Source: Cocleimonas sp.
GTDB taxonomy: Bacteria > Pseudomonadota > Gammaproteobacteria > Thiotrichales > Thiotrichaceae
Reading direction: 5' to 3'
Length of the DNA: 11,975 bases
Assembly: GCA_023146675.1 (NCBI GenBank)
Contig: JAGLBQ010000278.1
Span: forward strand, 1 to 11,975
Positions 5,785 to 11,975 of this stretch are shown here, piece by piece. The notes beneath the pieces are model-generated. The model worked only from the letters and a program-made list of their open reading frames with translations, did not search any database and was not told the DNA's origin. The position numbers and the translations under genes are program-made. The first letter of the stretch is position 1. Each line of letters begins with the position of its first letter.

Positions 5785-7854
5785 CTACTGCAATCGTGAT
5801 AAATCAGCAATATGTAAAAATAAGCTTCGCATTTGTTGCAATAAGGCTAAGCGGTTATTTTTTAAAGCATCATCATCAACCATCACCATGACATGATCAA
5901 AAAAGCCATCAATATCATCACGTAATGCGGCAAGCGAGCTTAGTGCCTCCGTGTATTTAGCATCAGCAAACCAAGGGGTCACTTTTTCTGTTTGATCAAT
6001 AACGGTCTGATATAGCGCTTTTTCTGCATCTTCTGTTAATAAAGCGGTATCAACATATTGTGGAATATTGTCCACTTTTTTAAGAATATTTCCAATACGC
6101 TTATTCGCTGCGGCTAACGGTTCTGCGGCTTCTAACTTGCGGAATTCGGTAACGGCTTTTACGCGTTGATCAAAGTCTAGTGGTCGCTCTGGATTAACGT
6201 TGGCAATCGCATCAACAACATCGCCCGCAATCCCTTGATCTTTATAATAAGCACGTAGACGTTCCATCACAAAGGCGAAGGTTTCATTCACGGCAGTTTC
6301 TGCGTTGATATCGTCTTCAAAATTGTTCGCGGCGCTGTTTAATAACTGTTTTAGATCCAGTGATAGCTCGCCTTCAATTAATATGCGCAATACGCCAATC
6401 GCAGATCGACGTAGAGCATAAGGGTCTTTGCTGCCTGTTGGCTTCATGCCAATGGCAAAAATTCCTAATAACGTATCAAGGCGATCTGCTAATGAGAGGA
6501 TTTTTCCTGTGGTGCTGGCAGGAATCACATCATCTGCAAAGCCTGGTTGATATTGTTGTTGCATGGCATCAGCAACAGCATTGGTTTCGCCGTCTTTTTG
6601 TGCATAGTAGCGTCCCATAATACCTTGTAATTCTGTGAATTCACCGACCATATCGCTCATTAAATCACATTTACTGAGTATTGCTGCACGGTAAGAGTCA
6701 CTACTATTTGCGCCAATTTGTTTGGCTATATCTTCGCTTAATCGAGCAACACGTTCCGTCTTTTCAAATAAAGTGCCTAATTGTTTTTGGAAGATTATTT
6801 TTTTGGTCGCATCACGATAAGATTCTAAGCTGGTTTTACTATCTTGCTCCCAGAAGAAGGCGGCATCACTAAAGCGAGGATTAATAACACGCTCATTGCC
6901 TTCACGCACAGCGGCAGGATTACTACTGTCTATATTAGAAATAGTAATAAAATGCGGCAATAGTGCTCCACTTTGGTCTACAACTGGAAAGTATTTTTGA
7001 TGATCTTGCATACTAGAAATGAGGCATTCTTGAGGAATATCTAAAAACTTTTGATCAAAATTACCTGAAACTGCAATGGGCCATTCAATTAATGCGGTAA
7101 CTTCATCGAGTAAATTATTATCTATCTGAGCAATACCGCCTAGCTCAATAGCTGCTGCCTCTGCTTGTTGGCGCACGGTATCACGGCGTTGTGTAAAGTT
7201 GGCAATGACATAACCTGTCTGCTCCAGTTCCTTGGCATAATCCGTTGCATGTTTAAGCTCAATTGCGTCGGGATGATGAAAACGATGACCAAAGGTTTGC
7301 TTGCCTGCACTAATTCCCATTATTTTAGCGGGAATCACCTGATCGCCTAACATCATTACAATCCAATGCACAGGGCGCACAAATTCAAGGTCGCTTGATC
7401 CCCAGCGCATGCGTTTCGGAATCGGCAAGGTAGCCAATGATTTACTAACAATGTCAGCGGTCAGTTCAGCGGTGGCTTGTCCCGCAACCTCTTGCTTGAA
7501 TACTAGCCACTCACCTTTGTCGGTTTTCATCCGATCCAGCGCTTCAACCTCAACACCACAGGAACGTGCAAAACCTTGCGCAGCTTTACTTGGATTACCA
7601 TCGGCATCAAAAGCGGCTTTGATCGCAGGGCCGCGACGCTCTGTTAGCTGGTCTTGTTGTTTTTCAGGAATACCTTTTAAAAGTATCGCTAAACGGCGGG
7701 GTGCAGCATAAGAAATAATCTCTTGTGCTTCTAATGAGGATTTTTTGAAACCTGCGATCACACCTTCTGTAAAGGCATTGGATAATGTTTTTAATGCCTT
7801 GGGAGGAAGCTCTTCAGTACCAATTTCAATCAATAAATCATTTGAGGTTGTCAT
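5785..7854 (-). CDS. glyS: Glycyl-tRNA synthetase beta subunit
   Basis: Large subunit of the bacterial alpha2-beta2 glycyl-tRNA synthetase. It binds tRNA-Gly and supports charging by the alpha subunit in the cytoplasm. The 689-residue length matches the family. The N-terminus (L-L-I-E-I-G-T-E-E-L-P-P) is diagnostic. Further family blocks are L-I-E-W-P-I-A-V-S-G, the Q-E-C-L-I-S-S-M-Q-D-H-Q-K-Y-F-P block, and G-S-K-D-P-Y-A-L-R-R. The C-terminal anticodon-binding part has A-N-K-R-I-G-N-I-L-K-K at 583-593 and the F-F-D-H-V-M-V-M region from 651, followed by N-N-R-L-A-L-L. The start lies 2 bases after the glyQ stop, and its SD (GAGGAG, 7863-7868) is inside the end of glyQ, so the two are translationally coupled. 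Nothing is missing or broken. Confidence 0.98.
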   Translation of the reverse strand: MTTSNDLLIEIGTEELPPKALKTLSNAFTEGVIAGFKKSSLEAQEIISYAAPRRLAILLKGIPEKQQDQLTERRGPAIKAAFDADGNPSKAAQGFARSCGVEVEALDRMKTDKGEWLVFKQEVAGQATAELTADIVSKSLATLPIPKRMRWGSSDLEFVRPVHWIVMMLGDQVIPAKIMGISAGKQTFGHRFHHPDAIELKHATDYAKELEQTGYVIANFTQRRDTVRQQAEAAAIELGGIAQIDNNLLDEVTALIEWPIAVSGNFDQKFLDIPQECLISSMQDHQKYFPVVDQSGALLPHFITISNIDSSNPAAVREGNERVINPRFSDAAFFWEQDSKTSLESYRDATKKIIFQKQLGTLFEKTERVARLSEDIAKQIGANSSDSYRAAILSKCDLMSDMVGEFTELQGIMGRYYAQKDGETNAVADAMQQQYQPGFADDVIPASTTGKILSLADRLDTLLGIFAIGMKPTGSKDPYALRRSAIGVLRILIEGELSLDLKQLLNSAANNFEDDINAETAVNETFAFVMERLRAYYKDQGIAGDVVDAIANVNPERPLDFDQRVKAVTEFRKLEAAEPLAAANKRIGNILKKVDNIPQYVDTALLTEDAEKALYQTVIDQTEKVTPWFADAKYTEALSSLAALRDDIDGFFDHVMVMVDDDALKNNRLALLQQMRSLFLHIADLSRLQ

Positions 7855-7856
7855 GC

Positions 7857-8777
7857 TTATTTCTCCTCATCCGTTGCGGTGTTATTTAGCATAGGAAAGC
7901 CTAATGCCTCACGGGAGTCATAATAAGCCTGTGCAATAGCCCGTGATAAAGCGCGGACTCGTAGCATATAACGCTGTCTTTCTGTTACCGAAATGGCATG
8001 ACGTGAATCCAAAAGATTAAATGCATGGGATGCTTGTAGCATTTGCTCATAGGCGGGTAGTGGCAAATCAGCGTCTATTAATTGCTGGCTTTCTTTTTCA
8101 GCCACATCAAAATGATGGAAAAGCGCCTCAACATTGGCTTTTTCAAAGTTATAGATTGACTGCTCTACCTCATTGCGATGATAAATATCACCGTAAGTTA
8201 GTGTGCCATTCGGTCCATCAGACCAAATAAGGTCATAAACTGAGGCTGCATTTTGCAAATACATTGCAATACGCTCTAAACCATAGGCAATTTCACCTGA
8301 AACGGGCTTGCAATCCAGCCCCCCGATTTGCTGAAAATAGGTGAATTGGGTCACCTCCATGCCGTTTAACCAAACCTCCCAACCTAAGCCCCATGCGCCT
8401 AATGTGGGTGATTCCCAGTTATCTTCCACAAAGCGAATATCATGCTCTAATGGATCAAAACCAATGGCTTTAAGCGAGCCTAAATAAAGTTCTTGAATCT
8501 CTAAAGGTGAAGGTTTTAACACCACTTGAAATTGATGAAAGCGTTGCAGACGGTTTGGATTATCACCATAACGCCCATCGGTTGGACGACGTGAAGGTTG
8601 CACAAATGCCACATTCCAAGGCTCGGGGCCTATCGCTTGTAGGAAGGTTGCAGGGTTGTCTGTACCCGCCCCCATTGGCATATCATAAGGTTGCAAAATG
8701 GCACAGCCCTGTTTAGCCCAATAATCTTGTAGGGCAAAAATTAGACCTTGAAAGGTTGAAACATTATATTCCGACAT
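7857..8777 (-). CDS. glyQ: Glycyl-tRNA synthetase alpha subunit
   Basis: Catalytic subunit of glycyl-tRNA synthetase, a class II enzyme that activates glycine with ATP and transfers it to tRNA-Gly. The 306 residues fit the family (about 300). Diagnostic blocks: T8-F-Q-G-L-I and D18-Y-W-A-K-Q-G-C; M35-G-A-G-T; the motif 2 region V-Q-P-S-R-R-P-T-D-G-R-Y-G-D-N-P-N-R at 59-76 with the following F-H-Q-F-Q-V; W-E-V-W-L-N-G-M-E-V-T-Q-F at 133-145; and motif 3 G161-E-I-A-Y-G-L-E-R169. The ATG at 8777 has no clear SD; the leader directly before it is A-rich. It is the first gene of the glyQ-glyS operon, behind the promoter at 8843-8872. Confidence 0.98.
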   Translation of the reverse strand: MSEYNVSTFQGLIFALQDYWAKQGCAILQPYDMPMGAGTDNPATFLQAIGPEPWNVAFVQPSRRPTDGRYGDNPNRLQRFHQFQVVLKPSPLEIQELYLGSLKAIGFDPLEHDIRFVEDNWESPTLGAWGLGWEVWLNGMEVTQFTYFQQIGGLDCKPVSGEIAYGLERIAMYLQNAASVYDLIWSDGPNGTLTYGDIYHRNEVEQSIYNFEKANVEALFHHFDVAEKESQQLIDADLPLPAYEQMLQASHAFNLLDSRHAISVTERQRYMLRVRALSRAIAQAYYDSREALGFPMLNNTATDEEK

Positions 8778-8797
8778 ATCTAAACGCTTTTTTTTGT

Positions 8798-8822
8798 ACC
8801 TGAGGGTATAACAAACTCAGGT
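8798..8822 (-). repeat. Inverted repeat in the glyQ leader
   Basis: ACCTGAG (8798-8804) and CTCAGGT (8816-8822) form a perfect 7-base inverted repeat with an 11-base spacer. It lies between the predicted transcription start (about 8836) and the glyQ start codon. On the minus strand it is followed by an A-rich run, so it is not an intrinsic terminator there. It could be an operator or a leader hairpin. Confidence 0.4.
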
Positions 8823-8842
8823 TGTATTTTAAGAAGGGCGCG

Positions 8843-8872
8843 ATTATACGGTATTTTTTCTTGTAAGCTGAA
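8843..8872 (-). promoter_or_regulatory. Promoter of glyQ-glyS with GC-rich discriminator
   Basis: The minus strand reads a perfect TATAAT (8843-8848) with a weak -35-like TTCAGC (8867-8872) 18 bases upstream. The bases just after the -10 are CGCGCCC, a GC-rich discriminator typical of promoters repressed by ppGpp and DksA, which fits a translation gene. The start would be near 8836. The -35 is poor, so the -10 carries most of the evidence. Confidence 0.55.
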
Positions 8873-8983
8873 AAAAATGAAGCGAAGGCAACTTTTTATT
8901 GAAAACTGGTTGAGAGTGAACATTTTTGTTTCAAAAAATATCTGTCACGTTTGGATGCCTTTGTTGGGGAATAATCAATAAAT

Positions 8984-9012
8984 AAAAAAACCACCTAAAA
9001 AGATGGTTTTTT
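8984..9012 (-). terminator. Rho-independent terminator
   Basis: On the minus strand AACCATC and GGTGGTT form a 7-pair stem (one G-U pair) over a TTTTTA loop, followed by a run of T. The hairpin begins about 31 bases after the stop of the small secreted protein gene. A-runs and T-runs on both sides make it bidirectional in form. Confidence 0.75.
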
Positions 9013-9042
9013 GCTATGAAATCTAAAGAGAGCTATCTATTT

Positions 9043-9384
9043 TTATAAACAGGGCTTTGCTCTAACGACACATCTATAAAGACCCCAACTACGTTTGCAA
9101 CTATTGGACTTATTTTTTGAATGACTCCAAAGTCCGTAGTGAGCACCATATTTTGGCACTACTTTTCCTCGCCAAAAAACCCGCGCTACTTTTTTAGCTG
9201 AGCTTCTAGAATAACCTCGTCCGACACCTTTTATAATTTTATTTTTACAACGAGCATTTGTTATCACTTCTCTTGTATCATTAACTAAGTCATTTATTTC
9301 AAAAGCATTTGCTGTCGCACTGGTTATCGCTGTAGAACCAACTGTAAAGAAACTTAGTATAATAATTCCTAATATCTTTTTCAT
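9043..9384 (-). CDS. Small secreted basic protein with four cysteines
   Basis: The protein has 113 residues from the ATG at 9384. I prefer this over the in-frame GTG at 9393, because AAGGTG (the SD) lies 6 bases before the ATG and would overlap the GTG. Residues 1-27 are a clear Sec signal peptide (M-K-K, hydrophobic core, cleavage after T-A-N-A at 27). The mature part of about 86 residues is very basic and has four cysteines (C46, C96, C105, C112), enough for two disulfides outside the cytoplasm. The arrangement A63-x3-A67-x3-W71-x3-V75...Y79-G80...W86...C96...C105...P111-C112 resembles an uncharacterised periplasmic domain I recall from other proteobacteria. It ends in a good terminator and has an unusual leader, so it is probably a single-gene unit. 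Function is unknown; a cell-surface or antimicrobial-like role would be speculation. Confidence 0.7.
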   Translation of the reverse strand: MKKILGIIILSFFTVGSTAITSATANAFEINDLVNDTREVITNARCKNKIIKGVGRGYSRSSAKKVARVFWRGKVVPKYGAHYGLWSHSKNKSNSCKRSWGLYRCVVRAKPCL

Positions 9385-9388
9385 TTTT

Positions 9389-9447
9389 ATCACCTTTTTA
9401 GTTTAGATAATCTTCTAGGGCTAAAGGTGATTTGCTTCTCACCTTTA
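9389..9447 (-). promoter_or_regulatory. Leader with alternative pairing that includes the SD
   Basis: In the minus-strand leader, arm A (TAAAGGTGA, template 9439-9447) can pair with arm B (TCACCTTTA, template 9422-9430) over an 8-base loop. Arm B (extended to ATCACCTTT, 9423-9431) can instead pair with the SD segment AAAGGTGAT (9389-9397). A:B pairing leaves the SD free, while B:SD pairing hides it. This is the layout of a two-state translational switch, but it is read only from complementarity. Confidence 0.4.
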
Positions 9448-9495
9448 TTTTTTATAGCGAAAGAAAAATATAAAAAGGCTCAAATAATTATGAAG

Positions 9496-9516
9496 ATAGT
9501 TTCTTTGATAAACTAT
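9496..9516. repeat. Inverted repeat upstream of the secreted protein gene
   Basis: ATAGTTT (9496-9502) and AAACTAT (9510-9516) flank a 7-base spacer. On the minus strand a CATAAT-like -10 lies just downstream of it, so it could be an operator, but the promoter itself is weak. Confidence 0.3.
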
Positions 9517-9628
9517 TACCCACACTGATTTTTCGCTTCTGGAAGCATAATCAATTTAATGGTTGGACTCCTCAAGTATCGAAGTCAGTGGAGGCAAACG
9601 ACAAGCTAAAATGGATACCAAGAAGTTA

Positions 9629-11473
9629 TCAATTGGTTAATCGCAAATACAATTGCGGCAACTTTTTAGGCAGCTCTTCAGCGTTGCGAATCACCACAAA
9701 CGATTTACTGCCAAATAAATACGGTAAATAGCTTTCTGCTTGCTCATCAATAGTAATGCAAAAAGGGCGTAATCCTTTCTTTTCTGCTTCCAATACCGCC
9801 ATGCGCGTATCTTCTATGCCGTAACGCCCTTCGTATTTATCCAGATCATTCGGCTTTCCATCAGTCACAATCAACAGTAACTTTTGGCTACTTGCTTCCT
9901 TTTCCAAGAGTGTTGTAGCATGGCGAATAGCGGCTCCCATGCGAGTATAATAACCAGGGCGAGCTGCATCAATATGTCCACGAATCCTACTATCATATCG
10001 ATCATGAAAGTTTTTAATATTGTAAAAACGAATATGTGAGCGGTTGCGCGATGAAAAACCGTGTAGTGCAAAACGATCACCTGTCACGGTCAATGCTTCG
10101 GAGAATAAAAACATTGAATCACGAATAACATCAATCACCCGTGCATCATTATTAATATGTGCATCCGTCGACAATGATAGATCCGCTAATAATAAACAGG
10201 ATAAATCACGGCTTTTATTGCGTAATTCACGATACACAGGTGTATCGCTATTAACATGACCCTGCTGGCGATCAGCAAGGAAGGTGATATAACTTTCTAG
10301 GTCAAGTTCAGTGCCATCATGTTGGCGGTTTTGCCAATGCCGTTGTGGTTGGATAATTTCAAATTGACGACGTACTTTTTGAGCTTGGGCACGTAATCTT
10401 TCAGGAAGCTCCATTGGCTCGGCATGACGCGCTGTCATGGTTTGCAAACGACAGTGATCTTTAAGTAAGCGCTGTTGTTTATAATCCCATTCATCAATGG
10501 GAAGTCCTTCGCCCAAGGGAATATCATCGTACTCACTAGAAGGTAGGTCAAGGTCGAGTTTTATTTTGCTAGAGGTCGTTTGGCTATCTTGAGCAACGGT
10601 GACATGATCCATATCCTCAGCCGTTTGCATAGCATTGTCATCGTCATCTTCGGTGCTGGTGCGATCAACTTTACTGTACTCTGCCCAGCTCCATAGGCTT
10701 TCAAGACGAAATGTCATTAACCCATGATTCCCTTCGGGCATATCGGTGCGATCACCTTGTTTGCGTTTTTTTTGTTTTTGTTGCTGCTTTTTACTGCTAG
10801 GTGCCTCTTCAATATCAGGGTCTTGTGGTGCTTTATTGGTTTGAAATTCAATTGCAGGGGGAGCAGGATGTAACCACAGTGGCACAGGTTGCGGTGGACG
10901 TTTGGCAAATTGTAACTGAACCCTTGCCCTAGCATCACGTAACGCAAGACAGATAGCCTGTTCCTGAGCCGCCTCATCATCAGGCAAACCCTCCATAGAA
11001 GGTCGCTGCTTTAAGTGCGCTTTTACTAATGCCTGATAAGGGGTTTTTAAGCCTGGCCAAATCTGCAATGTCTTAAGGGTGCGATATTGATTACGGCTAA
11101 TCCAGTCTTTCGTCTTTGCTTGTGATGCATCAATAACCGATAGTGCAGTTAGCCATAAATAGAGATCAAAATTTAGTTGCTTGGTAGGAAATAACGCAAT
11201 ACTTTCAGGTAATCTGAGTGTTTCTTCATCACGCCAAGCATATTCCGTTTTGCCCCCAATACCCGCAATGCGTTGTAGGATAGAACGGCGTGCTTTAAGC
11301 TCTGTCTCCGTGGCATTTTTGACTTGCAATCCTCCTTCGCCGCCAAGCGCCCGAAAAAATATGCCCGCAGTATGGCGAATATCATCCAGATACACGGTTG
11401 CTTCAGGGTAACTTTTATCAGCACGTTTAGTAATAAAACGATGCCATGTAGAGCCTACTAGTTCTTCGAGCAT
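9629..11473 (-). CDS. norD: NorD-family VWA protein (nitric oxide reductase activation)
   Basis: The 614-residue length matches NorD proteins, which work with the MoxR-type ATPase NorQ to activate or assemble cytochrome c-dependent nitric oxide reductase. The C-terminal von Willebrand A domain (about 424-612) has an intact metal site: D431-L-S433-L-S435, T510 in Y-Y-T-R-M-G, and D538 in V-T-D-G-K-P-N-D. The family blocks G-D-R-F-A-L-H-G-F-S-S, Y-E-G-R-Y-G-I-E-D-T-R and Y-L-P-Y-L-F-G are all present. The N-terminal half carries a charged, low-complexity linker: basic at 228-239 (K-K-Q-Q-Q-K-Q-K-K-R-K) and acidic at 275-290. It is probably cytoplasmic, as no signal or membrane segment is seen. 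The start at 11473 has a weak GGA SD. The related CbbO proteins of RuBisCO activation are longer as I recall, which favours NorD. No norQ, norB or norC is in the window. Confidence 0.85.
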   Translation of the reverse strand: MLEELVGSTWHRFITKRADKSYPEATVYLDDIRHTAGIFFRALGGEGGLQVKNATETELKARRSILQRIAGIGGKTEYAWRDEETLRLPESIALFPTKQLNFDLYLWLTALSVIDASQAKTKDWISRNQYRTLKTLQIWPGLKTPYQALVKAHLKQRPSMEGLPDDEAAQEQAICLALRDARARVQLQFAKRPPQPVPLWLHPAPPAIEFQTNKAPQDPDIEEAPSSKKQQQKQKKRKQGDRTDMPEGNHGLMTFRLESLWSWAEYSKVDRTSTEDDDDNAMQTAEDMDHVTVAQDSQTTSSKIKLDLDLPSSEYDDIPLGEGLPIDEWDYKQQRLLKDHCRLQTMTARHAEPMELPERLRAQAQKVRRQFEIIQPQRHWQNRQHDGTELDLESYITFLADRQQGHVNSDTPVYRELRNKSRDLSCLLLADLSLSTDAHINNDARVIDVIRDSMFLFSEALTVTGDRFALHGFSSRNRSHIRFYNIKNFHDRYDSRIRGHIDAARPGYYTRMGAAIRHATTLLEKEASSQKLLLIVTDGKPNDLDKYEGRYGIEDTRMAVLEAEKKGLRPFCITIDEQAESYLPYLFGSKSFVVIRNAEELPKKLPQLYLRLTN

Positions 11474-11580
11474 AAAATAATTCCAAAAAATATAGTTTGC
11501 AAAGATGCTGTGTATGTTAAGGAAGATTTGTGTCTTTGTGAAATTTGCTGCTACCTATCAGGTGCGGTGTGGCCATATTC

Positions 11581-11688
11581 CTAAAGAAATATGATCTCGC
11601 TATACATGATAACCCAGTACCCAAAGATCAGCATAACAGCTAAAATTTGCACAAAAAAAGTGACGTATAATATTATTCTTTTTGCCAT
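11581..11688 (-). CDS. Candidate 35-residue single-span membrane peptide
   Basis: This ORF is below usual gene-calling length. It runs from ATG (11686-11688) to TAG (11581-11583) and encodes 35 residues: a short positive N-terminus (M-A-K-R), one hydrophobic segment (about 5-28, with F-G-Y-W at 22-25) and a short tail with Y-S-E at 29-31. This is the layout of a single-pass micropeptide. It lies 107 bases upstream of norD in the same direction, with no terminator-like hairpin between them, and about 30 bases downstream of the predicted start of an FNR/DNR-type promoter. No clear SD is seen, the main weakness. Small membrane peptides often accompany respiratory oxidoreductases, so a link to NO reductase or a terminal oxidase is possible but unproven. 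I do not recognise the sequence. Confidence 0.45.
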   Translation of the reverse strand: MAKRIILYVTFFVQILAVMLIFGYWVIMYSEIIFL

Positions 11689-11723
11689 TTGAACGGGCTT
11701 GGATACTCTGAAGTGGTGGAAGA

Positions 11724-11765
11724 ACCATAATCTCTATTAGAGAGTATTGTATTGATATCTGTCAA
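11724..11765 (-). promoter_or_regulatory. FNR/DNR-type class II promoter upstream of the micropeptide-norD unit
   Basis: The minus strand reads TTGAC-AGAT-ATCAA at 11752-11765, matching the FNR/ANR/DNR consensus TTGAT-N4-ATCAA at 9 of 10 positions. A -10-like TATGGT (11724-11729; 4 of 6) lies exactly 22 bases downstream, the spacing for a site centred at -41.5, with a start near 11717. Alternatively, TTGACA (11760-11765) with TCTAAT (11736-11741) at 18 bases makes a sigma70 promoter. Nor genes are classic targets of this regulator family, which supports the reading. Confidence 0.6.
11731..11743. repeat. Palindrome between FNR-type box and -10
   Basis: TCTCTA (11731-11736) and TAGAGA (11738-11743) form a perfect palindrome around a single T. 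It covers the alternative -10 TCTAAT, so a bound repressor would block that promoter. Confidence 0.4.
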
Positions 11766-11776
11766 TTAAAAATTGA
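11762..11776. repeat. Inverted repeat overlapping the FNR-type box
   Basis: TCAATT (11762-11767) and AATTGA (11771-11776) flank AAA. It overlaps the upstream half-site of the FNR/DNR-type box and the TTGACA element, so it could serve a second regulator. It is AT-rich and may be chance. Confidence 0.3.
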
Positions 11777-11919
11777 GATTCTACGTTACCTCTTTCGATG
11801 ACTAAACCAAAGGGGCTTTTAATATTTCAATCTCAAATGCTTGGCAAATTTAACGGACTAACTTCCATAACGATATCCCATACTTTTCTCCAATCTCATT
11901 AAAAAGCACAGTATGGCGT

Positions 11920-11975
11920 ATGGCTGATAAATCTGACCGTCTAAAGATGGTGGTTTTAACCTTAAAGAAAGACAA
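11920..11975 (+). CDS. Possible start of a plus-strand gene, cut by the window edge
   Basis: From the ATG at 11920 an open frame runs 18 codons to the window end (M-A-D-K-S-D-R-L-K-M-V-V-L...K-K-D), a protein-like N-terminus with a charged start and an amphipathic stretch. The same frame is open back to 11854 without another ATG. No SD is seen. It would be divergent from norD, sharing the intergenic region with the FNR/DNR-type box. Too little is visible to name it; the start vaguely recalls FliJ-type coiled-coil proteins, which is a guess only. The 231 bases between 11688 and 11920 hold the promoter elements described and nothing else I can support. Confidence 0.3.
   Translation, partial: MADKSDRLKMVVLTLKKD

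Noticed and set aside
7409..7711. 100-codon plus-strand ORF inside glyS
   Set aside because: It is antisense to an intact synthetase gene; no SD and no recognisable domain.
8877..8981. 34-codon plus-strand ORF (starts M-K-R-R-Q-L-F) ending just before the terminator at 8984
   Set aside because: No SD, only a weak divergent promoter, and the terminator is already explained by the minus-strand gene. The peptide has no clear membrane or domain pattern. Probably chance.
9519..9732. Long stop-free plus-strand frame with protein-like residues (W-K-H-N-Q-F-N-G-W-T-P-Q)
   Set aside because: It has no start codon nearby and its right half is antisense to norD. It could be a gene remnant, but nothing recognisable supports that.

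Overview
The window reads as chromosomal DNA from a fairly AT-rich gammaproteobacterium. Order-level placement is only a guess: a Thiotrichales-like or other sulfur/methyl-type gammaproteobacterium would fit the gene content and the REP-like palindrome. The basis is the split glyQ/glyS pair of gammaproteobacterial type, a glnK-amtB pair, a NorD-family protein, and a short GC-rich palindrome with REP character. No rRNA, tRNA, CRISPR array or complete insertion sequence was seen.

Layout, left to right. Bases 1-1172 hold a plus-strand gene for a protein with a phage replication-O-like winged-helix domain, behind a good sigma70-type promoter and a hairpin at the predicted 5' end of the mRNA. A REP-like palindrome follows at 1196-1216. 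Bases 1311-2181 form an AT-rich stretch with two divergent genes for small unknown membrane proteins. Nearly everything after that is on the minus strand: a PAP2-family phosphatase (2270-3055), the ammonium transporter amtB with its PII regulator glnK (3225-4927), a DUF2007/zinc-ribbon membrane protein (5091-5621), the glycyl-tRNA synthetase operon glyQ-glyS (5785-8777), a small secreted cysteine-containing basic protein (9043-9384), and a NorD-family VWA protein (9629-11473). Upstream of norD, bases 11581-11688 hold an unlisted 35-codon ORF for a single-span membrane peptide. Its upstream region has a near-perfect FNR/DNR-type box at 11752-11765. A plus-strand reading frame may begin at 11920 and run off the right edge.

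How the genes work together. glnK and amtB form the usual nitrogen-sensing and ammonium-uptake pair, and the DUF2007 protein next to them may be a second small-ligand or signal protein, although that link is only positional. glyQ and glyS are tightly coupled (2-base gap) behind a promoter with a GC-rich discriminator, as expected for growth-rate control. NorD together with an FNR/DNR-type box points to an anaerobic or nitric-oxide response, but norC, norB and norQ are not in the window.

The items most worth a second look are: (1) the FNR/DNR-box, micropeptide and norD unit; (2) three mutually complementary copies of an AAAGGTGA/TCACCTTT element in the leader of the secreted protein gene, one of which contains its Shine-Dalgarno sequence; (3) the membrane-bound DUF2007 protein upstream of glnK-amtB; and (4) the replication-O-like gene with its structured leader and trailing palindrome.
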